Origin: Desulfovibrionales bacterium
GTDB taxonomy: Bacteria > Desulfobacterota > Desulfovibrionia > Desulfovibrionales > Desulfomicrobiaceae
Reading direction: 5' to 3'
Length of the DNA stretch: 12,971 bases
Assembly: GCA_012727515.1 (NCBI GenBank)
Contig: JAAYGZ010000245.1
Coordinates: 1-12,971, forward strand
Positions 6,034-12,971 of the stretch are shown one piece after another. Position 1 is the first letter of the stretch. Each line of letters begins with the position of its first letter. The notes beneath the pieces were generated by a model that saw only the letters and a list, made by a program, of their open reading frames with translations, was not told the DNA's origin and made no database searches. The position numbers and the translations under genes were made by a program.

Positions 6034-7424
6034 CAGCAACACTCCAGCGCCATTTTTCCAGTCGCAGCGTCAGGCAGCACAGCATACGCGCCGTTCATAC
6101 AGGCCAGACAGAAATTTTCCGGCCCGCGCACAGCCTTGAGCAGTCCGCCAATGGTCAGATAGTGCAGGCTGTCCAGACCCAGATAACGGCCAATATCAGC
6201 CACAGAATGATTGGCGGCAATGAGTTCGCCTTTGGATGAAAAATCAATGCCATAAAAGCAGGGATAGCGAATTGGCGGGCAACTGACCCGCATGTGAATC
6301 TCCTTGGCCCCAAGTTCACGCAGTTGTTTGACCCTGGTGCGGATAGTTGTGCCACGCACAATGGAATCTTCAACAACAATAACCCGTTTGCCCTTGATCA
6401 TGCTCTTAACAGGGTTGAGCTTCACGCGGGCTGCGAAATCACGCATACTCTGGGTAGGCTGAATAAAGGTCCGGCCAACATAATGATTGCGGATCATGCA
6501 CGCTTCAAAAGGCAGACCAGACTGCTGGGCATAGCCCACTGCCGCGTACACGCCAGAGTCAGGAAAAGGCATGACAAAATCACCATCAGCCGGGCATTCC
6601 TGAGCCAGGACCATGCCCATGGTTTTACGGGCAGTATAGACCTCATGGTCAAAAACCAGCGAGTCTGGCCGGGCAAAATAAATCAGTTCAAAAATACACG
6701 AACTCTGGCGCTCTGCTGGTTCCATGTAGCGGTGCGAAATCATGCGCCCATCTTCAATGACCAGCATTTCTCCCGGGTCCAGACAGCGCAGGTATTCTGC
6801 TTCCAGCAAATCAAAGGCGCAGGTTTCCGAGGCCAGCACATAGGCATCCCCGACCCGGCCCAGAGAGAGCGGACGAAAGCCCCAGGGATCACGAATACCT
6901 ATGAGCTTCTGATTGACCATAAAAAGCAGGCTGTACGAGCCTTTGAGGCGCATACAGGCCTTGGCAATGGCTTCTTCAGGCGTACAGCCATTTAAGTATT
7001 TGGCCACAAGGTGCATAATCACCTCGCTGTCCATGGTGGTCTGAAAAATAGTGCCCTGGTTTTCCAGTTCTGCGCGCAAGCTGACCGTGTTGACCAGATT
7101 ACCATTGTGCGCCAGGGCCAGATGCAGGCCTTTATAGGTGACCTTAAAGGGCTGGGCATTGCGAATAAGTGATGTGCCCGTGGTGGAATAGCGAATATGC
7201 CCCATGGCCACGCTGCCTTTAAGCTGATGACCCAGGTGGCGCTCCTCAAAAACATCCGGAACCAGGCCCATGCCACGTTGTTCACGAATGGTCTGACCGT
7301 CCCAGGTAATGATGCCAGCGCTTTCCTGGCCGCGATGTTGCAGAGCATACAGACCAAAATAGGTCATGCGTGCTGCTTCTGGGTGCCCATAAATTCCAAA
7401 TAATCCGCAAGCTTCCTTTTTCAT
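6033..7424 (-). CDS. purF: amidophosphoribosyltransferase (Fe-S, propeptide-type PurF)
   Basis: This 463-residue enzyme makes 5-phosphoribosylamine from PRPP and glutamine, the committed step of purine synthesis. Residues 6 to about 230 are the class II glutamine amidotransferase domain with nucleophile C6 (CGLFGIYG), YALQHRGQESAGI and AHNGNLVN. Residues about 260-430 are the phosphoribosyltransferase domain with the PRPP loop VIVVEDSIVRGTT (348-360). C243, C389, C439 and C442 fall where the Bacillus subtilis-type enzyme holds its 4Fe-4S cluster. The catalytic cysteine is not residue 2, so a short propeptide (five residues from this ATG) must be removed, as in that subgroup. A TTG at 7439 would lengthen it to ten residues. 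GGA lies ten bases before the ATG. It heads the overlapping four-gene set. I found no convincing promoter in the 195 bases upstream. Confidence 0.96.
   Translation of the reverse strand: MKKEACGLFGIYGHPEAARMTYFGLYALQHRGQESAGIITWDGQTIREQRGMGLVPDVFEERHLGHQLKGSVAMGHIRYSTTGTSLIRNAQPFKVTYKGLHLALAHNGNLVNTVSLRAELENQGTIFQTTMDSEVIMHLVAKYLNGCTPEEAIAKACMRLKGSYSLLFMVNQKLIGIRDPWGFRPLSLGRVGDAYVLASETCAFDLLEAEYLRCLDPGEMLVIEDGRMISHRYMEPAERQSSCIFELIYFARPDSLVFDHEVYTARKTMGMVLAQECPADGDFVMPFPDSGVYAAVGYAQQSGLPFEACMIRNHYVGRTFIQPTQSMRDFAARVKLNPVKSMIKGKRVIVVEDSIVRGTTIRTRVKQLRELGAKEIHMRVSCPPIRYPCFYGIDFSSKGELIAANHSVADIGRYLGLDSLHYLTIGGLLKAVRGPENFCLACMNGAYAVLPDAATGKMALECC
6042..6045 (-). promoter_or_regulatory. ribosome binding site that fixes the kdsD start
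   Basis: GGAG is eight bases before the ATG at 6033, inside the end of purF. The in-frame GTG at 6042 overlaps this site and so cannot use it. Confidence 0.6.
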
Positions 7425-7619
7425 AACAATATATTCCAATTTTCATTCAGTGCTACAGGAACAAAGGTACTGCTGCTGTGCAGAGCACCCTACAACAAGC
7501 CTGACAACTATTCTGCATGGGAAAAAAAACCTACGCCTGTACTCATGCCTGAAAGGGCAAAAGCCCAGAACCATCAACAGTTCTGAGCTTTATTTCATCC
7601 ACATGCATATTCCGGTGAA
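7425..7619. other. spacer between carB and purF
   Basis: It holds no gene I can support. On the - strand it carries the candidate carB terminator (7559-7588), then an isolated run of eight T before the purF start. No -35/-10 pair of good quality and no recognisable purine-responsive element is visible, so whether purF has its own promoter or is fed by read-through from carB is open. Confidence 0.4.
7555..7588 (-). terminator. candidate terminator after carB
   Basis: On the - strand the arms GCTCAGAAC (7588-7580) and GTTCTGGGC (7571-7563) pair over nine bases with one G-T, around an eight-base loop, and TTTT follows directly. A second small hairpin, GGGC-TTTT-GCCC followed by TTTC, overlaps its 3' side. 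The T-run is short, so some read-through into purF is plausible. Confidence 0.45.
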
Positions 7620-10600
7620 TCAAAAATCCCGACCAGTTTCCCGGTAATACTCTTGCAGGCATTTAACACCCAGACCTGCTGCGCTGCGTTCTTTAATGGC
7701 CATGGCCACGGCCTTGGCCGCAGCAAGGTTTGTGGTGTAGGGCAGTCCATATAAAACTGTGGTGCGGCGCAGCTCAGAAGAATCTTCCTTGGTGCGCTTG
7801 CCTGAGGATGTATTCACCACAAGCTGAATTTCCCCATTTTTAATGTGGTCAACCACATTAGGACGACCTTCGTACACCTTATTGACAACCTGGCACTCCA
7901 CGCCATGATCTGTCAGCAGTGCAGCAGTGCCCCTGGTGGACATGATGCGAAAACCAAGTTTTTGAAATGTTCTGGCCGGAACAATGATGCCGTTTTTATC
8001 ATGATCATTGACAGAAATAAAAACACAGCCCTGTTCTGGCAAACGCTGGCCAGCAGCCAGTTGCGACTTCATAAAAGCCAGGCCAAAGGAAGGATCTATG
8101 CCCATAACCTCGCCAGTGGAGCGCATTTCCGGCCCAAGCAGCGTATCAACACCAGGAAAGCGGTTAAAGGGCAGCACAGCTTCTTTCACCGCATAATACC
8201 CGCCCTTGCGCATGGACCAGGGATTAAGATCAGCCAGTTTTTCACCCAGCATGACTTTGGTTGCCAGCTTAGCCAAGGGCACGCCCGTGGCTTTGGATAC
8301 AAAAGGCACGGTGCGTGAAGCGCGAGGATTGACTTCAAGAATATAGACCTGTTCGTCTTTAAGGGCGAACTGGATATTCATCAGCCCAACCACGCCTAAC
8401 TCCTGGGCCAGGGCCTTGGTTTGCTGCTCAATTTCCTGCACCCACATCTTGCCCACTGTGTGCGGCGGCAAGACACAGGCCGAATCACCGGAATGAATGC
8501 CGGCCTCTTCAATATGCTCTAAAATCCCGGCAACATAGGTATCCTGGCCATCGCTTAGGGCATCCACATCAATTTCAATGGCATTTTCCAAAAATTTATC
8601 AATAAGAATAGGATGTTCTGGAGCAACTGTGACGTGCCTGGCAAAATAATCACGCAGGGACTTTTCGTCATAAACAATGTCCATGGCCCGGCCACCCAGC
8701 ACATATGAAGGCCGCACCACTACCGGATACCCGATCCGATGCGCCACACGCACAGCCTCATCCACACTCATGGCAGTGCCATTATCTGGTTGCAGCAGAC
8801 CAAGTTTTTTCAAAAGAGCCTGAAAACGCTCGCGGTCTTCAGCGCGGTCAATGGAATCAGGCGATGTGCCCAGAATGGGCACGCCCTCGCGCAACAGGGG
8901 CACAGCAAGATTCAGTGGAGTCTGGCCGCCAAACTGTACAATCACGCCTTCAGGCTTTTCCTGTTCAATAATGGCCAGCACATCTTCACGGGTCAGCGGC
9001 TCAAAATAGAGGCGATCCGAGGTGTCATAATCTGTGGACACGGTTTCCGGATTGGAATTGACCATGATCGACTCAATGCCCATTTCGCGCAACGCATAGG
9101 ACGCATGGACACAGCAATAGTCAAACTCAATGCCCTGACCAATACGGTTTGGGCCACCGCCCAGAATAACGACTTTGCGCTTGTCCGAGCTGCGGGCTTC
9201 GTTTTCTGTTTCATAGGTGGAATAATAGTACGGAGTACGGGCTTCAAACTCCGCAGCACAGGTATCCACCAGTTTGTAGGTGGGGATAATGCCCGCTTCT
9301 TTACGCATGGCGCGGATGTCAATTTCCTTGCGTTTCCAGAGCGTAGCCAGCTGGCGGTCAGAAAATCCCATGACCTTGGCCTGGCGCAGAACAGAAACAA
9401 ACTCCGGATTGCTCACCGCAAGATTGCCCTGCAGCCCCACGTTTTTAAGCACAGCTTCAAAATCAACAATATCTTTGAACTGGCGGATAAACCAGGGATC
9501 AATGGCAGATGCGTCAAAAATTTCCTCTTCACTCAGCCCGGCCAGCAGGGCCTGGCGCAGTTGAAAAAGGCGCCGGGAATTGGGACGACGCAGCCCGGCT
9601 GTAATTTCTTCTTTGCCAGGCAACTGGCCATCAAAATTTTTGCCCAGCCCAGAATAACCGATCTCCAGAGAACGCAGACCTTTTTGCAATGCATCCTTAA
9701 AGGTGCGGCCAATGGCCATGGTCTCGCCCACACTTTTCATGGCCGTGGTCAGGTAGTCTTCAGCACCGGGAAATTTTTCAAAGGTAAAACGCGGAATTTT
9801 AATGACCACATAGTCAATGGTTGGCTCAAACGCAGCCTTTGTTTCGCGTGTAATGTCGTTATGCAGTTCATCTAACGTGTAGCCCACAGCCAGCTTGGCC
9901 GCGATTTTGGCAATGGGAACTCCAGTGGCCTTGGATGCCAGGGCTGACGAGCGCGACACACGCGGATTCATCTCAATGACCATCATGTCGCCATTGGCAG
10001 GATTCACTGCAAACTGCATATTTGCCCCGCCTGTCTGCACGCCAATCTCGCGCATAATGGCCAGGGATGCTGCGCGCATCTTCTGATATTCTGAATCAGT
10101 CAGGGTCTGGGCTGGCGCAACAGTCACTGAGTCGCCGGTATGCACGCCCATGGGGTCAAGATTTTCTATAGAGCAGATAATGATGCAGGTATCATTTGTG
10201 TCGCGGATAATTTCAATTTCATATTCTTTCCAGCCCAAAAGCGATTCTTCAAGCATGACCTCACTGGTCAGACTGGCTGTCAGACCCTGCTGGGCAATCT
10301 GTTCAAGGTCTTCCTTGTTGTAGGCTACTCCGCCGCCTGTGCCGCCCAAAGTAAATGCTGGTCGGATAATAATGGGAAAGGTCAGTTCTTCAGCCCATTT
10401 GCGCACGTCATCCAGGCTTTGGGCAATGCCGCTTTTCGGCACTTTCAGCCCGATCTTGTCCATGGCAGCGCGAAAAAGCTGACGACTCTCAGCCTTTTTA
10501 ATGGCTGGTAACGAGGCTCCGATCAACTCAACCCCAAACCTGTCCAGCACGCCACTTTCAGCCAGGGCCACTGCCGTGTTCAGGCCGGTCTGGCCACCCA

Positions 10601-10868
10601 GGGTGGGCAACAAGGCACACGGGCGCTCTTGTTCAATGATGCGCGCCACGGTTTCAGGCTCAATAGGTTCAATATAGGTTCGATCCGCCAGGTTGGGATC
10701 TGTCATGATGGTGGCTGGGTTGGAATTGATCAGCACCACTGCGTAGCCTTCTTCTTTCAGGGCCTTAACAGCCTGGGTGCCTGAATAATCAAATTCGCAC
10801 CCCTGTCCGATGACAATGGGGCCAGAACCAATGAGCATAATTTTCTTGAGATCTGTTCGTTTGGGCAT
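7620..10868 (-). CDS. carB: carbamoyl-phosphate synthase large subunit
   Basis: This 1082-residue protein uses bicarbonate, ammonia from the CarA subunit and two ATP to make carbamoyl phosphate for pyrimidines and arginine. The length fits the family (E. coli CarB 1073). Two homologous ATP-grasp halves are visible, each opening with the same nucleotide-binding theme: [17 protein letters not shown] near residue 14 and [16 protein letters not shown] near residue 570. Each repeats NSNP and a GGQTxLN motif. An oligomerisation region lies between them, and an MGS-like regulatory domain fills about the last 140 residues ([27 protein letters not shown]). No frameshift or missing motif was seen. The ATG at 10868 is chosen because [16 protein letters not shown] is the normal N-terminus. 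It has no clear Shine-Dalgarno sequence. carA is not in the window, so the subunits are encoded apart. Confidence 0.97.
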   Translation of the reverse strand: MPKRTDLKKIMLIGSGPIVIGQGCEFDYSGTQAVKALKEEGYAVVLINSNPATIMTDPNLADRTYIEPIEPETVARIIEQERPCALLPTLGGQTGLNTAVALAESGVLDRFGVELIGASLPAIKKAESRQLFRAAMDKIGLKVPKSGIAQSLDDVRKWAEELTFPIIIRPAFTLGGTGGGVAYNKEDLEQIAQQGLTASLTSEVMLEESLLGWKEYEIEIIRDTNDTCIIICSIENLDPMGVHTGDSVTVAPAQTLTDSEYQKMRAASLAIMREIGVQTGGANMQFAVNPANGDMMVIEMNPRVSRSSALASKATGVPIAKIAAKLAVGYTLDELHNDITRETKAAFEPTIDYVVIKIPRFTFEKFPGAEDYLTTAMKSVGETMAIGRTFKDALQKGLRSLEIGYSGLGKNFDGQLPGKEEITAGLRRPNSRRLFQLRQALLAGLSEEEIFDASAIDPWFIRQFKDIVDFEAVLKNVGLQGNLAVSNPEFVSVLRQAKVMGFSDRQLATLWKRKEIDIRAMRKEAGIIPTYKLVDTCAAEFEARTPYYYSTYETENEARSSDKRKVVILGGGPNRIGQGIEFDYCCVHASYALREMGIESIMVNSNPETVSTDYDTSDRLYFEPLTREDVLAIIEQEKPEGVIVQFGGQTPLNLAVPLLREGVPILGTSPDSIDRAEDRERFQALLKKLGLLQPDNGTAMSVDEAVRVAHRIGYPVVVRPSYVLGGRAMDIVYDEKSLRDYFARHVTVAPEHPILIDKFLENAIEIDVDALSDGQDTYVAGILEHIEEAGIHSGDSACVLPPHTVGKMWVQEIEQQTKALAQELGVVGLMNIQFALKDEQVYILEVNPRASRTVPFVSKATGVPLAKLATKVMLGEKLADLNPWSMRKGGYYAVKEAVLPFNRFPGVDTLLGPEMRSTGEVMGIDPSFGLAFMKSQLAAGQRLPEQGCVFISVNDHDKNGIIVPARTFQKLGFRIMSTRGTAALLTDHGVECQVVNKVYEGRPNVVDHIKNGEIQLVVNTSSGKRTKEDSSELRRTTVLYGLPYTTNLAAAKAVAMAIKERSAAGLGVKCLQEYYRETGRDF

Positions 10869-10884
10869 GGGCGTCTTTGGGGGG

Positions 10885-10950
10885 TTAGGTGTTGTGAAAA
10901 TCACCGCAAGGAAAAGGCAAAACCGCCGTGCGCTCCTTGCAGGTGCGAGC
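10885..10950 (-). promoter_or_regulatory. carB leader with inverted repeat covering a ribosome-binding-like site
   Basis: About 80 bases would separate the predicted transcription start from the carB ATG. On the - strand GCAAGGA (10940-10934) and TCCTTGC (10912-10906) are perfect 7-bp inverted repeats. The first arm contains most of AAGGAG (10938-10933), the best Shine-Dalgarno match in the leader, yet carB starts 64 bases later. An 11-codon frame from TTG at 10920 to TAA at 10885 could use it at 12-base spacing. Control of carB by this fold is speculation. Confidence 0.3.
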
Positions 10951-10956
10951 CGGTGC

Positions 10957-10985
10957 ACAGTACGCCCAGTGCCCGGCAAGGTCAA
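10957..10985 (-). promoter_or_regulatory. candidate sigma-70-type promoter of carB
   Basis: On the - strand TTGACC (10985-10980, five of six matches) and TACTGT (10962-10957, three of six, with the key TA...T positions) lie exactly 17 bases apart in the gap before carB. It implies that carB is transcribed separately from the unknown gene upstream. Confidence 0.45.
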
Positions 10986-11029
10986 ATCACAACTGAAATG
11001 CGGTGTGGCGTGGAGTTTGGCCGGGCGCC

Positions 11030-11593
11030 TTACTCAATGTTGATACTCAGCACATCATCTTCGTCCACATCTTCAGGAAAATCACCAGAATCCAGATCAC
11101 AAAAACTAAAACCAACTGAGCACAGCGGCAGGTCCAGCAACTCAACCAGGCTTAAATGTCGATCCACGGCCAGGGTTTCCCCGCCTTCGTGATCAGAACG
11201 AGCCAAAATTTCAGCAACTTCCTCGGCAGAGGCGTCCGTATTAAAATGCTCAACCAAAAATTCGCAGGAACTTATTTTTCCAGCAAGTGGCTGCGCACCC
11301 TGCTCAAGGGCAAATGCATCCACAAGCTGCCCATCATCATAGAGCCAATAGCACAGCACATGCTCATCCATGACCTGCACGGCAAAAGCCGGACAACCAA
11401 AGCAACCGGACAGATCTTCTGCCAGATTTTGCAGAATGTGAGACTCGCCTTCGTCACTGTCCATTTCATAGACCGTGGTCAGCCCATTCTCAGAGACAAC
11501 CACAAAAGCCGAACGGCCCTGACTGCCTAATTCCTGAATAACATCCCTGGGTTGAGGGCCTTTAAGCGTAATATTTGAGTACACGGTTCCCAT
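11030..11593 (-). CDS. conserved-looking protein of unknown function, acidic
   Basis: I do not recognise a named family for this 187-residue protein. It is strongly acidic, especially the last 30 residues ([11 protein letters not shown]), with no signal peptide or membrane segment, so it is probably cytoplasmic. The central part alternates hydrophobic strands and turns (residues 28-42, 68-94) and includes [17 protein letters not shown], a phrase I loosely recall from unannotated bacterial proteins in which a short acidic strand-turn-strand follows a variable N-terminus. C64-x-x-C67 could form a disulfide or bind metal, but no second pair matches it. The ATG at 11593 is preceded only by a distant AGGAG (about 17 bases), so the start is not certain. 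It stands alone between livF and carB, with gaps of about 150-160 bases on each side. Codon use looks like its neighbours, so I take it as a genuine gene. Confidence 0.75.
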   Translation of the reverse strand: MGTVYSNITLKGPQPRDVIQELGSQGRSAFVVVSENGLTTVYEMDSDEGESHILQNLAEDLSGCFGCPAFAVQVMDEHVLCYWLYDDGQLVDAFALEQGAQPLAGKISSCEFLVEHFNTDASAEEVAEILARSDHEGGETLAVDRHLSLVELLDLPLCSVGFSFCDLDSGDFPEDVDEDDVLSINIE

Positions 11594-11744
11594 AGATAAA
11601 AATAAGGCCAGCTCTCCTGCTGTTTTTTGAGCAACTAAGAGCCGACCTGGCTAAATATTGTTGTGGTTGGTCAGGCGATCATGCGTGCGACCAGGCCAGT
11701 GCTGGGGCGTTACAACGCCGCGCACAGCACAGAAAGGCGCCAGA
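11594..11744. other. spacer between livF and the unknown gene
   Basis: No gene is seen. It contains the nested hairpin at 11699-11730. Nearer the next start, on the - strand, GCCA and GCTCT can pair with the later AGAGCTGGC, leaving a five-base bulge, and CTTATTTTTA follows; this could be a weak terminator, although the tail reaches almost to the next start codon. No clear promoter for the unknown gene was found. Confidence 0.35.
11699..11730 (-). terminator. nested hairpin after livF, terminator-like but without a T-run
   Basis: On the - strand GTGCTG/CAGCAC (11730-11725 and 11704-11699) encloses GGCGT/ACGCC (11719-11715 and 11710-11706) around loop TGTA, with a small internal bulge. It starts 15 bases after the livF stop. 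No U-rich tract follows, so it may protect the mRNA 3' end or support factor-dependent termination rather than act as an intrinsic terminator. Confidence 0.4.
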
Positions 11745-12452
11745 TTATCCGCCCAGATAGGCCTCAATAACCCGGTCATCATTGAGCAATTCTTCTCCAG
11801 TGCCCTGGAGCACAATGGAGCCGGTTTCCAGCACATAGGCATAGTGCGCTACTTTTAAGGCTGCAAAGGCATTCTGCTCCACCAGCAGCACGGTTTTGCC
11901 CTGTTCTTCGTTAATGAGGCGAATAATCTTGAAAACATCATTAACCAGCAGCGGAGCCAGACCAAGCGAAGGTTCATCCAGCATCACCACGTCTGGCGAA
12001 CTCATAAGCGCCCTGGCCACGGCCAGCATCTGCTGCTCGCCACCGGACAGGGTTCCGCCCTTTTGATTCTGACGTTCGCGCAGGCGAGGAAACAGATCAA
12101 AAGCCCATTCCTTGTCTCGCTCAACCCCGTCTTTGTCTGAACGGCTGTAGGCGCCGAGGTATAAATTTTCAGCCACAGTCAGGTGTGGAAATATACGGCG
12201 TCCCTCTGGAGACATAACAATTCCACTCTGCACAATATCCACAGGATCAAGATTTGTTATGTCCCGGCCTTGGTAGGTGATGGTGCCTTTCTTGTTTTTA
12301 ATCAGCCCGGAAACAGCTCGCAGCGTGCTGCTTTTGCCCGCGCCATTGGCCCCGATCAGGGTCACGATTTTGCCTTTGGGCGCTTCCAGGGAAATACCTT
12401 TTAAGGCGTGAATGCCGCCGTAATAAACGTGCAGATCTTTGATCTCAAGCAT
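11745..12452 (-). CDS. livF: branched-chain amino-acid ABC transporter ATPase LivF
   Basis: This 235-residue cytoplasmic ATPase is one of the pair that powers LIV-type import of leucine, isoleucine and valine. Motifs in order: Walker A GANGAGKS (34-41), family phrase SPEGRRIFPHLTVAENL (81-97), signature LSGGEQQ (135-141), Walker B VVMLDEPS with catalytic E160, and LLVEQN at 189-194, where Q replaces the H-loop histidine as is usual in LivF. The C-terminus VIEAYLGG is typical. The ATG at 12452 lies inside the end of livG (8-base overlap) with GAGGAG ten bases upstream. An in-frame extension upstream has no support. The hydrophobic subunits and binding protein (livH, livM, livK) are expected further upstream, outside the window. 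Some such cassettes carry other substrates (for example urea or amides), so substrate is inferred. Confidence 0.94.
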   Translation of the reverse strand: MLEIKDLHVYYGGIHALKGISLEAPKGKIVTLIGANGAGKSSTLRAVSGLIKNKKGTITYQGRDITNLDPVDIVQSGIVMSPEGRRIFPHLTVAENLYLGAYSRSDKDGVERDKEWAFDLFPRLRERQNQKGGTLSGGEQQMLAVARALMSSPDVVMLDEPSLGLAPLLVNDVFKIIRLINEEQGKTVLLVEQNAFAALKVAHYAYVLETGSIVLQGTGEELLNDDRVIEAYLGG

Positions 12453-12971
12453 GACGAACGTACTCCTCGCCCAGATAGGCTTCAATAACCTTGGGGTTGG
12501 ACTGAATGGCTTCAGGCCCGCCCTCGGCAATGGTCATGCCATAGTCCAGAACCCACATATGTTCACACACGCCCATAACTACCTTCATGTCATGCTCAAT
12601 GAGCAAAATAGTCAGGTCAAAGCGGGTGCGGATGGTGCGGATAAAATCCATCAGCTCTAAAGATTCCTGCGGATTCATGCCCGCGGCTGGCTCATCAAGC
12701 AGCAAAAAACGCGGACCAGTGGCCAGGGCGCGGGCAATTTCCAGACGCCGCTGAGCACCATAGGGCAGGCTGTTGGCTTTTTCATCCGCAATATCAACCA
12801 GACCCACCACGTCCAGAAGTTCCAGAGCCTGATCTCGAAGCTGGCGTTCCTCACGCATGGAGACAGGAGTCATGAGCACAGACTGAATCCAGCCTGTTTT
12901 TTGGCGCACAAACGCGCCGATCATGACATTTTCCAGAGCTGTTTCATGGCCAAAAAGCCGAATATTCTGGA
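12445..12971 (-). CDS. livG: branched-chain amino-acid ABC transporter ATPase LivG (5' part outside window)
   Basis: Only the C-terminal 174 residues are visible; the frame stays open to the window edge. The first readable residues QNIRLFGHETALENVMIG match the segment after the Q-loop of LivG, so roughly 80 residues with the Walker A motif are missing. Present are the signature-like LPYGAQRRLEIARAL, in which YGAQ replaces the common SGGQ as often seen in LivG, Walker B FLLLDEPAAGMNPQ, and the H-loop LLIEHDMK. An internal ATG at 12924 is not the start. It partners with livF, which begins eight bases before this gene ends, so the two are surely cotranscribed and probably form a heterodimer under the LivHM permease. 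Confidence 0.94.
   Translation of the reverse strand, partial: QNIRLFGHETALENVMIGAFVRQKTGWIQSVLMTPVSMREERQLRDQALELLDVVGLVDIADEKANSLPYGAQRRLEIARALATGPRFLLLDEPAAGMNPQESLELMDFIRTIRTRFDLTILLIEHDMKVVMGVCEHMWVLDYGMTIAEGGPEAIQSNPKVIEAYLGEEYVRHA

Noticed and set aside
7425..7619. Purine riboswitch or other purF regulator in the carB-purF gap
   Set aside because: No three-way junction, conserved purine-riboswitch core or clear operator palindrome could be seen.
8739..9875. Long + strand open frame of 378 codons opposite carB
   Set aside because: It is antisense to a well-conserved, motif-complete carB; the translation has no recognisable domain and no ribosome site was seen. It is a by-product of carB codon use.
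10869..10985. N-terminal extension of CarB by 39 residues
   Set aside because: The extension covers the promoter-like sequence, has no ribosome site at its TTG, and the family N-terminus begins at the ATG at 10868.

Overview
The window reads as part of a Gram-negative chromosome of roughly 50% GC. KdsD (Kdo of lipopolysaccharide), a class A penicillin-binding protein and a LIV-type amino-acid ABC transporter point to an envelope with an outer membrane. The Fe-S type PurF lying directly downstream of carB, and the general protein style, remind me of Desulfovibrio-like (Desulfobacterota) genomes. That placement is an inference from memory of gene order, not a database result.

Layout. At 5-1710 (+ strand) there is a two-gene type IV toxin-antitoxin / abortive-infection module: an AbiEi-like antitoxin and an AbiEii nucleotidyltransferase toxin, with touching reading frames. 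It converges on a tRNA-Pro(CGG) gene (1967-2043, - strand). An AT-rich spacer and a strong two-way terminator hairpin (1928-1959) separate them. The module sits on the 3' side of the tRNA, the usual side for integrated islands, so positions 1 to about 1930 are probably accessory DNA and the rest is core genome.

From 2178 onward every gene lies on the - strand. Read in the direction of transcription, from high to low coordinates, they are: livG (cut by the window edge) and livF, ATPases of branched-chain amino-acid import; a 187-residue protein of unknown function; carB (large subunit of carbamoyl-phosphate synthetase), with its own candidate promoter and a foldable leader; then a tightly packed set purF - kdsD - YkgJ-like cysteine-cluster protein - class A PBP. 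The last four overlap by 1, 4 and 4 bases, so they are very likely one translationally coupled operon. It joins purine synthesis, Kdo supply and peptidoglycan polymerisation.

I see no CRISPR array, insertion sequence, integrase or riboswitch I can support. The one defence-type system here, AbiE, belongs to a known family. The least explained items are the conserved-looking unknown protein at 11030-11593, the nested inverted repeats at 2096-2161 and 11699-11730, and the carB leader, in which a Shine-Dalgarno-like sequence lies inside a perfect inverted repeat.
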